A DNA stretch of 64,000 bases. Source: Planctomycetota bacterium (lineage in GTDB: Bacteria; Planctomycetota; UBA1135; UBA2386). The stretch's first letter is position 1. Each line of letters begins with the position of its first letter. Of this stretch, positions 16,313 to 24,089 are shown piece after piece. Below the pieces are notes generated by a model that was not told the origin of the DNA, searched no databases, and saw only the letters and a list, made by a program, of their open reading frames with translations. Both the position numbers and the translations under genes were made by a program. The stretch is from contig JAEUHR010000016.1 of NCBI GenBank assembly GCA_016794425.1, positions 1 through 64,000 of the forward strand, in the 5' to 3' direction.

Positions 16313-17266
16313 TCAGGCCGGTCGGTTGCGCAGCCGGTCCGCGATCGTGTGGCAGCCGCCGACGACCAGCACGATCGCCAGCGCCGGGAACAGCCACAGG
16401 TGCCACGCGCCGAGCGGCGCCATCTGCTTGCCCTGCTGCAGCATCGCGCCCCACGAACTCGGCGCCTGCGGACCGAGGCCGAGGAAGGTCAGCGTCGACT
16501 CGGCGATCACGGCGGCGGCGAACGCGAACGCGGCGGTGACGCCGATCTGGCTGCGCAGCTGCGGCAGCAGGTGGCGCAGCACGAGCCGCCATTCGCCGAC
16601 GCCGAGGCCGCGCGCGACCAGCACGAAGTCGCGTTCGCGCAGCGACAGCAGCTCGCCGCGCACGACGCGCGTGAAGCCGGTCCACAGCAGCGAGGCCAGG
16701 ACCAGCACCAGCGCACCGCTCGACGTGCCGAAGAACGCCGTCGCGAACAGCACGAACAGCAGGCTCGGGAAGCACAGGAACACCTCCAGCAGCCGCAGCA
16801 CCAGGAAGTCGACGACGCCGCGGCGCCGGCCGGCCAGCAGACCGAGCAGCGTGCCGACCGCACCGGCCAGCAGCACGGCCGCACCGCCGATGCGCACCGC
16901 GGTGCCGGCACCGTGCACGATGCGCGCCAGCACGTCGCGGCCGGTGTCGTCGTTGCCGAGCGGGTGCGACCACGACGGCGGCGCCGCCCGCCGTTCGGGA
17001 TCGGTCTCCTGCGGTCCGTACGGCCACGGCGGCATCCACGCGAAGTCGTCGCCGTCGGGCGACAACCGCGACCACCACTGCTTCCACGACAGATCGCCGG
17101 GGCCGGCGGTGGGCACGCCGAAGCAGTCGGCGACGGCCGGAAACCGCCAGGTGCCGCCGATGCGCGCGACCAGCGGCACGTCGTTGGCCAGGAACGGCGC
17201 CAGCAGACCCGTGGTGACGAACAGCACCGCCGCCCAGCGCAACCACCCGGAGCGCCAGCGCTTCAT
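16313..17266 (-). CDS. ABC transporter permease, OppC/DppC-like
   Basis: A 317-residue inner membrane permease of the peptide/nickel importer family. The OppC-type motif HPLGNDDTGRDVLARIVHG precedes the transport domain. The EAA loop region reads RDFVLVARGLGVGEWRLVLRHLLP and the C-terminal AESTLTFLGLGPQAPSSWG motif is diagnostic. The start ATG overlaps the oppB-like stop (ATGA), fixing the start. An insert between the first helix and the core (residues about 45-95, Trp-rich) is longer than usual. It pairs with the OppB-like subunit. The binding protein and ATPases OppA/D/F are not in the window. Confidence 0.93.
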   Translation of the reverse strand: MKRWRSGWLRWAAVLFVTTGLLAPFLANDVPLVARIGGTWRFPAVADCFGVPTAGPGDLSWKQWWSRLSPDGDDFAWMPPWPYGPQETDPERRAAPPSWSHPLGNDDTGRDVLARIVHGAGTAVRIGGAAVLLAGAVGTLLGLLAGRRRGVVDFLVLRLLEVFLCFPSLLFVLFATAFFGTSSGALVLVLASLLWTGFTRVVRGELLSLRERDFVLVARGLGVGEWRLVLRHLLPQLRSQIGVTAAFAFAAAVIAESTLTFLGLGPQAPSSWGAMLQQGKQMAPLGAWHLWLFPALAIVLVVGGCHTIADRLRNRPA

Positions 17267-18282
17267 CGGGCGAGCCTCACGCGCGGATCGAACACCGCGT
17301 GCAGCAGGTCGGACAGCACCATCGCCAGCAGCGTGACGACCGCCATCAGCACGACGATCGCCATCACCATCGCCTGGTCCTGCTGCTGCACTGCCGCGAA
17401 CGCCAGCTGGCCGAGGCCGTCGAGCGCGAACACGCGTTCGACCAGCACCGAGCCGCCGACCAGCACCGGCAGCAGCACGCCGACCAGCGTCGCGACCGGC
17501 GCCAGCCCGTTGCGCAGCAGGCGCCGCCGCACGACCGCCGGTTCGAGACCGAGCGCGGCCAGATTGGCGGCGAACGGCGCCGCCGCGGCACGCGCCACCG
17601 CGTCGCGCACGAACCGCGCCACCATCACCAGCGGTCCGGTCGCCAGCACCGCGACCGGCAGCACCAGATGCCAGGCGAGGTCGAGCTGCCGCTGCCACCA
17701 CGGCCACGCCGCGGCGTCGCGCGAGTGCAGCCCCGACGACGGCAGCCACTGCAGCCAGGCGCCGCCGAACGCCAGCAGCAGCAGCGTCGCGAGCAGGAAC
17801 TCCGGCACGCCGGCCAGCACGAACGTGCCGTGCGACAGCAGGCGGTCGCCGCGCGACCCGGCGCGCGTGCCGGCCCACGCACCGAGCGGCACGCCGAGGC
17901 CGAAGGCCACCAGCAGCGCGAGGCTGCCGAGCAGCAGCGTCACCGGCAGCGCGCGGCCGAGGCGCCGCCAGAACGCCGCCGGGTCCTCGCCGGGACCGGC
18001 GAAGCGCAGCGCCAGCGCGTTGTCGAGCCAGTTCGCGTAGCGGCGCCACACCGGCAGCGGCGCCAGCGTCGTCGGGTCGACCAGCCCGTAGTTGACGCGC
18101 AGCCGCAGGATCGCGGCGTCGCGCGACGCGAGGTCGGTCAGCGCACCGTTCTGCGCCCGGGCCTCGGCCTCCAGCTCGGCGCGGTCGACCGGCGCGCGGT
18201 CGAGCACGACGAACGTCACCACCGTGATGCCGAACAGCGTCACCAGGGCCCACAGCAGGCGCAGCAGCAGCCAGCGCGTCAT
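17263..18282 (-). CDS. ABC transporter permease, OppB/DppB-like
   Basis: A 339-residue permease partner of the OppC-like protein. The OppB-type N-terminus (LLLRLLWALVTLFGITVVTFVVLDRAP) is followed by a periplasmic loop and five further helices. The EAA region lies in RAAAAPFAANLAALGLEPAVVRRR and the C-terminal part has VLVGGSVLVERVFALDGLGQL. It takes part in ATP-driven uptake of peptides or similar solutes. The start overlaps the stop of the upstream M14 carboxypeptidase lipoprotein by four bases, so all three genes are coupled. This context suggests uptake of peptides released by that enzyme. Confidence 0.93.
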   Translation of the reverse strand: MTRWLLLRLLWALVTLFGITVVTFVVLDRAPVDRAELEAEARAQNGALTDLASRDAAILRLRVNYGLVDPTTLAPLPVWRRYANWLDNALALRFAGPGEDPAAFWRRLGRALPVTLLLGSLALLVAFGLGVPLGAWAGTRAGSRGDRLLSHGTFVLAGVPEFLLATLLLLAFGGAWLQWLPSSGLHSRDAAAWPWWQRQLDLAWHLVLPVAVLATGPLVMVARFVRDAVARAAAAPFAANLAALGLEPAVVRRRLLRNGLAPVATLVGVLLPVLVGGSVLVERVFALDGLGQLAFAAVQQQDQAMVMAIVVLMAVVTLLAMVLSDLLHAVFDPRVRLAR

Positions 18283-19049
18283 GGCCGGTCACCGAGCACC
18301 ACGGCCACGATCGCCGCGCGCGTCTCGAGCCACGCCGACCACGGGTCGCGGCCGCGCAGGTACTCGATGGTCAGGATCGGGATGCCCAGCGTGCCGCCGA
18401 CCCACGAGCCGAGCGAACCGGGCGTCGCCGCGATGCCGTCCGACGGCTGCACGCGGTAACCCGACAGCGACGCGAACGTCGCCGCCAGCGCCGCGGCCGG
18501 GCCGTCGAAGTTGATGAAGTGGTCGCCGCGCCACGCGTGCGCGACCAGCACCACGTGCGGCCGTTCGTCGAGAATCAGGTCGTGCAGCGCCTGCGCCTCG
18601 GGCTGGTCCAGCGGCCGCGCGCCGAAGAACCGGCTCGGCCGGAAGTTCGGCGCCGGGTAGTTGCGGTTCAGGTCGACGCCGCGCGCGTTGCCGCGCGTGC
18701 CCTGGGCCGTGCCGTCGGGGTTGACGTCCTCGACGATCGTCAGCGTGACCCGGTCGAGCGCATCCGGCAGGGCCAGCAGCACGCGCGGCAGCTGCGCGGT
18801 CGCGACCGCACCCTCGCGTTCGTCGCCGTGGATGCCGCCGACCCAGAGCACGCGGCGCGGGCCGCGTCCCATTCTGGTCATGCGAATCGGGCGGCCGCGG
18901 TGCGACGTGCCGATCGTGCGCCAGTCCGGCGACCAGATCGCGGCATCGGCGGTGGCATCGGCGATGCCGGTCTCGTTCGCCCCGCCGACGGGCGCGTGGA
19001 ACCCGACGCATGCCGGCAGCAGGGCCGCGAGCAGGATCGCAACGCGCAT
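18279..19049 (-). CDS. M14 family zinc carboxypeptidase-like lipoprotein (MpaA-type)
   Basis: A 256-residue exported protein whose leader ends in a lipobox (LLPAC). The M14 fold is shown by the zinc-binding GGIHGDEREG, the VEDVNPDGTAQGTRGNARGV segment, DLNRNYP, a third ligand candidate in VLVAHAWRGDH and the catalytic Glu in ILTIEYLRG. The pattern is closest to MpaA-like amidases, which cut gamma-D-glutamyl-diaminopimelate bonds of peptidoglycan peptides. The ATG giving the lipoprotein leader is preferred over one 12 codons upstream. It is translationally coupled to oppB and oppC-like genes. Recycling or scavenging of murein peptides is an inference; another peptide substrate is possible. Confidence 0.85.
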   Translation of the reverse strand: MRVAILLAALLPACVGFHAPVGGANETGIADATADAAIWSPDWRTIGTSHRGRPIRMTRMGRGPRRVLWVGGIHGDEREGAVATAQLPRVLLALPDALDRVTLTIVEDVNPDGTAQGTRGNARGVDLNRNYPAPNFRPSRFFGARPLDQPEAQALHDLILDERPHVVLVAHAWRGDHFINFDGPAAALAATFASLSGYRVQPSDGIAATPGSLGSWVGGTLGIPILTIEYLRGRDPWSAWLETRAAIVAVVLGDRP

Positions 19050-19105
19050 CGTGCGGACGATAGCGGACTCCACCCGTGCCGCCACGGTGCCGATGCCCGA
19101 CCGCG

Positions 19106-19495
19106 ATGGCGACCGACCGGGAACTCGGCCTCGAGCACGTCGACGCAGCGCTGCACTACGGCGCGTTGCTCGGCCGCGCCGCCGTCTACGCGTTCGTCTA
19201 CGCGATCGCCGACCGCTACGACTGCGGCCGCGCGCTGCTGACCGGCATCTGGCTCGGCGACGTCGTCGGGCACCTGGTCACGCTGGCCTGGCAATGGCGC
19301 CACGAACTGCTGCAGGTGGCGGCCGAACTGGCGCTGCTCGGCGTCGTCTGGCTGTTCGTGCGGTCCCAGCTGGTCTGGCCGAACGAACTGCCGCTGCGCG
19401 CGATCCTCGGCCTGGCGGCGTTCGGCGTGTTCGTGTCGCGCGTCGGCGGCTCGATGCTGACCCAGTTCGGGGCCGAGGAACGCGGTTTCGCCTGA
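19106..19495 (+). CDS. Small membrane protein of unknown function
   Basis: A 129-residue protein with three to four hydrophobic segments (LGRAAVYAFVYAIADR, LLTGIWLGDVVGHLVTLAW, VAAELALLGVVWLFV, ILGLAAFGVFVSRVGG). The start MATDRELGLEHVD is an internal ATG, preferred because the preceding ten codons look non-coding. It is divergent from the M14 lipoprotein gene with a 56-bp gap. No family is recognised. Confidence 0.62.
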   Translation: MATDRELGLEHVDAALHYGALLGRAAVYAFVYAIADRYDCGRALLTGIWLGDVVGHLVTLAWQWRHELLQVAAELALLGVVWLFVRSQLVWPNELPLRAILGLAAFGVFVSRVGGSMLTQFGAEERGFA

Positions 19496-19659
19496 GGCCG
19501 GCGGCGCCGGTCGGGCGCCCCCCCCGCTTGCGGCCGGCCGCGTCGACGAATCCGGGATTTCGTTGGCCGTCGCATCGGAAACGTCGCCCAAGGCCCCGCT
19601 ACCAGCCGCCGACGCTCGTCGTCGACCGGGGTACCGTTTCCCATCCGCCAGGCTCCGTC

Positions 19660-21807
19660 ATGAACCCATCGTCCGTGCGCACCCGAATCCTGGGCGCCGC
19701 CCTCCTCTCCCTCGTCACCACGTCGGTCGCCGCCCAAGGCCTGATGACCACCCGCGGGCAGGTCGTCGCCAAGACCGGCGACGTGCCGACCGGTCTGCCG
19801 GCCGGCGTCACGCTCGGCAGCACGACCACGACGGTCTTCGACACGCCGGTGATGTCGGCGACGGGCTCGATCCTGGTGCGCAGCAAGCTGATCGGCACGG
19901 TGACCGCGAACGACGACCGCTGCCTGATCTACGGCCATGCCAGCGGCGACCTGCGCGTGCTCCTGCGCGCCAGCGACCCGGAGCCCACCGGCTTGTTCCC
20001 GAACTCGATCGTGGTGCTGACTTCGAGTGGGTCCGGCCTGCCACTCGGCAGCAACACGTTCGGCAGCCAGCGCATCGCCAGCCAGACCAGTGCGCCGTTC
20101 CTGGACTACGTGATGTTCCAGACGCAGCTCTACGACGCCTCGGGCCTGGACGGCCTGACCAACACCGGCGCCAACGCGAACAACCAGCTGCTCTACTGGG
20201 GTGTCCCGGTGCCCGGCGGCCTGCAGATCCTGGCGCGGCGCGCGATCACGACGATGCCGGACGGCGCCGTGCTGATCCCCGACACGTTCTCGCACCAGTC
20301 GACGTCGCTGACCGGTGACGGCACCGCGACGTTCCGCACCACGCTGTCGCAGACGCTCGGCACCCCGTCGCCGGCGGTCACGGCCGCGAACGACTCGGCC
20401 TGGATCACCGGCGTGCCCGGCTCGCTGAACTACGTGATCCGCGAAGGCGATTCGGTCGCCGTCGGTGGCGTCAGCCCGGGCACCGTCGTGATCGGCTCGG
20501 TCGGCAGCAGCAACAACTGCGTCCGCAACGAGGTCGGCATGTACCTGCACGACGAGCTGCTGTCGACGACGCTGGGCACGCCGCCGGCGACGACGGCCAA
20601 CGACCGCATCGTGCTCGTGTCGGTGGCCAGCGGCCCCGGGTTCTCGCACAGCGTGCTCATGCGCGAAGGCGACCAGGCCGTCGACACCGTCGGCGCGCCG
20701 ATTACCGGCGTCTTCTACGGCTCGCCGACGATCGCCCAGGGCTTCTCGTCGACCGGCTTCACGGCGTTCAGCACGGTGATGACCGGTGCGGTCACGACCA
20801 CGACCGACGACGCGGTCTTCGTCGGCACACCCGGCTCGGTGCAGATGGTGCTGCGCGCGGGTGACGTCGCGCCGGGCACCGGCGGCGAACTGATCGGCGT
20901 GCCGAACAGCACGATCCGCTACACGGACGCAGGCGTTGCGGTCGGCTGCTCGCTGGCCGCGAGCCCGACCGTCAACACCAGCAACGACTCGATCCTGCTG
21001 CTGTGCAAGCCGGGCAGCGCGCCGATCAAGATCGCCCGCGAAGGCGACCCGGCGCCGGGCTTCCCGGTCGGCTGGGTGTTCGGTGCGATCGGCGGCAGCA
21101 CGAACTTCGGTTCGTCGACCCAGGGTCTGCCCAATGCGCGCGGTCAGCTGATGTTCACGAGCATGCGCGTCAACGACGGCACCAACGAACGCAACACGCT
21201 CTACAGCTGGGATCCGGTGCACGGCCTGCAGCCGCAGCTGGTGCAGGGTGACACGTTCGGCGGCCAGCTGGTCGACTTCCTGCCCGGCTCGGTGCTGCAG
21301 TTCCCCGGCGCCGACGGCTCGTCGCTCGGTTTCACGACCAACGGCGACTTCGTGACCGTGCCGAACACCGCCACCAGCAACTTCCTGGCGCGCGGCCACG
21401 TCGGCTCGCTGATCGGCACGCCGAGCTCGGTGCCCATCGCCGGCGGCACGCAGAACCTCGAGATCGACTGCGGCCCCGGCTTCGCCTTCAACTTCTACCT
21501 GGTGCTCGCTTCCGACCAGGGCACGCGGCCGGGCTTCCCGAACCCGCTGAACTTCGCGCTGAACGTGCCGCTGAACTTCGGCGGCTCGCCGAGCTGGATC
21601 GACCTGTCGTTCAACCTCGCCAACTCGCCGGTGTGGGGCAACACGCTGTCCTTCACCGACGCGGCGGGCAAGGCGACCGCGAGCTTCACGATGCCGGCCG
21701 GCTACCCGATGTTCCAGGGCATCATGCTGCACCACGCCGCGGCCCTGTTCGACTTCAGCCTGGTCGGCACGTTCGTCACCGAACCGACGAGCCTGCGCGT
21801 CTACTGA
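19660..21807 (+). CDS. Secreted tandem-repeat protein (NxxGxxAF/DUF7453-like repeats)
   Basis: A 715-residue exported protein; the signal peptide ends in TTSVAAQG. The body consists of about seven repeats of 70-90 residues. Each carries a phrase of the type REGD-x-x-PG or RAGDVAPG, then a hydrophobic strand, then an N/D-D-x-I/V element such as ANDRIVLVS, TTDDAVFVG or NTSNDSILLLC. This resembles the choice-of-anchor tandem repeat proteins of planctomycetes and myxobacteria, probably beta-propeller-like. The last 120 residues (from IDCGPGFAFNFYLVLAS) form a C-terminal module related to those of other secreted proteins here, ending EPTSLRVY. It is convergent with the SGNH hydrolase gene, with a strong hairpin between them. 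Confidence 0.8.
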   Translation: MNPSSVRTRILGAALLSLVTTSVAAQGLMTTRGQVVAKTGDVPTGLPAGVTLGSTTTTVFDTPVMSATGSILVRSKLIGTVTANDDRCLIYGHASGDLRVLLRASDPEPTGLFPNSIVVLTSSGSGLPLGSNTFGSQRIASQTSAPFLDYVMFQTQLYDASGLDGLTNTGANANNQLLYWGVPVPGGLQILARRAITTMPDGAVLIPDTFSHQSTSLTGDGTATFRTTLSQTLGTPSPAVTAANDSAWITGVPGSLNYVIREGDSVAVGGVSPGTVVIGSVGSSNNCVRNEVGMYLHDELLSTTLGTPPATTANDRIVLVSVASGPGFSHSVLMREGDQAVDTVGAPITGVFYGSPTIAQGFSSTGFTAFSTVMTGAVTTTTDDAVFVGTPGSVQMVLRAGDVAPGTGGELIGVPNSTIRYTDAGVAVGCSLAASPTVNTSNDSILLLCKPGSAPIKIAREGDPAPGFPVGWVFGAIGGSTNFGSSTQGLPNARGQLMFTSMRVNDGTNERNTLYSWDPVHGLQPQLVQGDTFGGQLVDFLPGSVLQFPGADGSSLGFTTNGDFVTVPNTATSNFLARGHVGSLIGTPSSVPIAGGTQNLEIDCGPGFAFNFYLVLASDQGTRPGFPNPLNFALNVPLNFGGSPSWIDLSFNLANSPVWGNTLSFTDAAGKATASFTMPAGYPMFQGIMLHHAAALFDFSLVGTFVTEPTSLRVY

Positions 21808-21819
21808 GCAGCGGGCGGC

Positions 21820-21849
21820 CGGCGGCGCGGGCCCGGTGCCGCGCCGCCG
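21820..21849. terminator. Strong hairpin between convergent genes
   Basis: A perfect 11-bp inverted repeat (CGGCGGCGCGG / CCGCGCCGCCG) with an 8-base loop occupies the 46-bp gap between the repeat protein and the SGNH hydrolase. It is symmetrical and lacks a U-tract on either side, so a bidirectional terminator is inferred. Confidence 0.6.
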
Positions 21850-21853
21850 TCGC

Positions 21854-23011
21854 TCACCGGCCGGTGCGCCCGAGTCGGCCGACGAACCAGCGCTGGAGCA
21901 GTTCGGCGCGGCGGCGGTTGCCGGCGGCCGTGAAGTGCACGCCGTCGGTGAACAGCTCCTTGCCGGTCAACTCGGGTGCGAGGTCGAGCAATGGCACGCC
22001 GATCTCTCCGGCCAGCCGCCGCACGATGGCGTTGGTGCCGTCGATGGCGGCCTGCACGGTCGGATGGCCGATGTAGTCGCGTTCGGGAAACTCGCGGCTG
22101 TAGGCGAACGTGCACAACACGACCTGCACGCCGTGCGCGGCGGCGACCGCCAGCAGGCTGCGCAGGTTGCGCTCGAAGAACACCGGCGGGTTCTGCTCGA
22201 GCAACCGTTCGATCGGCACGTCGCGGAACACGCCGGACGGGTAGCTGCCGGCGAGCCGCTGGCCGCGGAACGCGAACGTCAGGCTGCTCGGCGGCACGTC
22301 GCCGATGATGCGCAGCAGGCTGCCGTGCGGTTCGACCCGACCCGCGTCGATCAGCAGGATCCGCGCCAGCGTGCTGCGCTCGAGCAACGAGGCCTCGACC
22401 ACGTGCTGCTCGCGCACCAGCCAGCCCGACCAGTCCGCGCGGTACGCCGACGTCGGCCAGACGAGGCGCGGCAGCACGTCGTTGATGCCGTGGTAGACGA
22501 CCGCGAACTCCGGTTGCAGTTCGAGCAACCGCGTCTCGAAGTTGATCAGGGTCTCCAGCGTCGTCCACCCCGGACATCCGGCGTTGATCACCTCCACCGT
22601 GTGGCCACCGGCGCGCAGCCCCTCCTGCAGCAGGAACGGCACCGACAGCCGGTAGTCGTGCGCCGTGCCTTCGCCGTAGGTCGTCGAGCCACCACAGCAG
22701 ACGACGCGCAGCGTCGCCGCAGGCTTGGCGAGCGTGATCTCCTCGCCGCGGAAGCCGAGCGCGTTGTGCCGATTGCCGTCGCGGAGGTAGCCCGGCACCA
22801 GCGCGAAGCCGAGCTGGCGATGGGCGCGGAAGCGCGCGAAGTCCCCGAGGCGGCCGCGCAACTGGTCGATCGACGCGTAGCGCTCGAACGCCGGTGGATC
22901 GGCGAGGCAATGCAGCCAGACGCGCGCCGCGACCTCGGCCAGCAGCAGCGCCACGACCAGCGCCGCGCCGACCAGCAGCGTCCGGCGCACCGTCCTGCGG
23001 GTCGCGATCAC
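21854..23011 (-). CDS. SGNH/GDSL family hydrolase, membrane-anchored
   Basis: A 385-residue protein with an N-terminal signal anchor (TLLVGAALVVALLLAEVAARVW). The SGNH blocks are seen as block I CCGGSTTYGEG (nucleophile Ser), the Gly block in VINAGCPGWTT, the Asn block in VVYHGINDVLP and the catalytic Asp-His pair in FTDGVHFTAAGN. Such enzymes are esterases, lipases or carbohydrate acetylesterases. The substrate is not predictable. The GTG start overlaps the stop of the proline racemase-family gene (GTGA), so the two are translationally coupled. A longer in-frame extension runs through that gene and is rejected. Confidence 0.87.
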   Translation of the reverse strand: MIATRRTVRRTLLVGAALVVALLLAEVAARVWLHCLADPPAFERYASIDQLRGRLGDFARFRAHRQLGFALVPGYLRDGNRHNALGFRGEEITLAKPAATLRVVCCGGSTTYGEGTAHDYRLSVPFLLQEGLRAGGHTVEVINAGCPGWTTLETLINFETRLLELQPEFAVVYHGINDVLPRLVWPTSAYRADWSGWLVREQHVVEASLLERSTLARILLIDAGRVEPHGSLLRIIGDVPPSSLTFAFRGQRLAGSYPSGVFRDVPIERLLEQNPPVFFERNLRSLLAVAAAHGVQVVLCTFAYSREFPERDYIGHPTVQAAIDGTNAIVRRLAGEIGVPLLDLAPELTGKELFTDGVHFTAAGNRRRAELLQRWFVGRLGRTGR

Positions 23012-24027
23012 GGTCCGAGCCCGAAGCGCAGCGGGTCGTCGGGGTCGATCACGAACGTCGTCAGTGCCGTGATCCACGCCGAACCTTCGACCTCGGCGAC
23101 GATGGCCGGCAGCGCTCCGACGCGGGTCTCGGCGGCGATGCGGGCGCGGAACCGCGTGCCGAGCACGCTCTCCGACACGAACCACCGGCCCGGTTCGAGC
23201 TCGCCCTTGGCGTGCAGCACCGCCAGCTTCGCCGAGGTGCCGGTGCCGCACGGCGACCGGTCGTAGGCGGTGCCCGGGCACAGCGTCATCGCGCGTGCCC
23301 CCGGCGCGTCGCCGTCGAACGGCACGAACAGCTTCACGTGGTCGACGATCGCTTCGCCGTGGTCGGGATGCACGCCGCGCACGCCTTCGCGCACCATCGC
23401 TTCCCGGATCGACGTCGCGGCCTGCAGCAGCACCGGCAGGTGCGACTTCTCGACCGCGAGCCCGAGCTGGTCGGCCTCGACGAACGCGAACCAGTTGCCG
23501 CCCCAGGCGATGTCGGCCGCGACCTTGCCGAAGCCGTGCACCGGCACCACGACGCGCTGCCGGAACAGGAACGACGGCACGTTGGTGATCGTGACCGCCT
23601 GCGGGCGGCCGTTCGCGACCGCGACGCGGCAGGTGACGACGCCGGCCGGCGTGTCGAGCACGACTTCGGTGACCGGCTCCACCGCCGGCACCAGCCCGGT
23701 CGCGACCGCGACCGTCGCCACGCCGATCGCACCGTGGCCGCACATGCCGAGGTAGCCCGCGTCGTTGCCGAACACGACGCCGAGGTGCGCGCCGGGCGCA
23801 CACGGCGGCAGCAGGAACGCGACCACGATCGCGTCGTGACCACGCGGCTCGAGCACCAGCGCGCGGCGCAGGTGGTCGTGCGACCGCTGCAGCTCGGCGC
23901 GCTTGTGCGCCATCGTCGCGCCGTCGATCCGCGGCAGGCCGCCGGTGACGATGCGCGTCGGTTCACCGGCCGTGTGCGAGTCGACGGCCTGCAGCGCGTG
24001 CGAGGACTGCAGCATGCCGCCAATCAT
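23008..24027 (-). CDS. Proline racemase family protein, probable 4-hydroxyproline 2-epimerase
   Basis: Cytosolic cofactor-independent epimerase of 339 residues. The N-terminal DSHTAGEPTRIV motif is present. Both catalytic cysteines are retained: MCGHG near residue 95 and SPCGTGTSA near 265. Retention of both Cys argues for racemase or epimerase activity rather than the Cys/Thr hydroxyproline dehydratase type. In the family, 4-hydroxyproline epimerases start collagen-derived hydroxyproline catabolism. The start MIGGMLQSSHAL is chosen; MLQ four codons later is equally possible, and a longer frame to 24132 enters the divergent promoter region. It is coupled to the SGNH hydrolase and divergent from the GT39 gene. 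Confidence 0.9.
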   Translation of the reverse strand: MIGGMLQSSHALQAVDSHTAGEPTRIVTGGLPRIDGATMAHKRAELQRSHDHLRRALVLEPRGHDAIVVAFLLPPCAPGAHLGVVFGNDAGYLGMCGHGAIGVATVAVATGLVPAVEPVTEVVLDTPAGVVTCRVAVANGRPQAVTITNVPSFLFRQRVVVPVHGFGKVAADIAWGGNWFAFVEADQLGLAVEKSHLPVLLQAATSIREAMVREGVRGVHPDHGEAIVDHVKLFVPFDGDAPGARAMTLCPGTAYDRSPCGTGTSAKLAVLHAKGELEPGRWFVSESVLGTRFRARIAAETRVGALPAIVAEVEGSAWITALTTFVIDPDDPLRFGLGP

Positions 24028-24063
24028 GCACGGCGACCAGGACGCGGCCAGGACCGTGTAAGT

Positions 24064-24079
24064 CCTGCATCGGTGCAGG
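24064..24079. promoter_or_regulatory. Inverted repeat in divergent intergenic region
   Basis: CCTGCA and TGCAGG separated by four bases form a perfect palindrome between the divergent proline racemase-family and GT39 genes. It could be an operator for either direction. It lies 11 bp upstream of one possible GT39 start (24090). A role is inferred from position only. Confidence 0.35.
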
Positions 24080-24089
24080 CAGAAACTAC

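Noticed and set aside
13497..17246. 1249-residue minus-strand open frame
   Set aside because: Runs antisense to the vWA and moaA genes and through the OppC gene; composition is Arg/His/Ala/Gly noise with no domain, caused by high GC.
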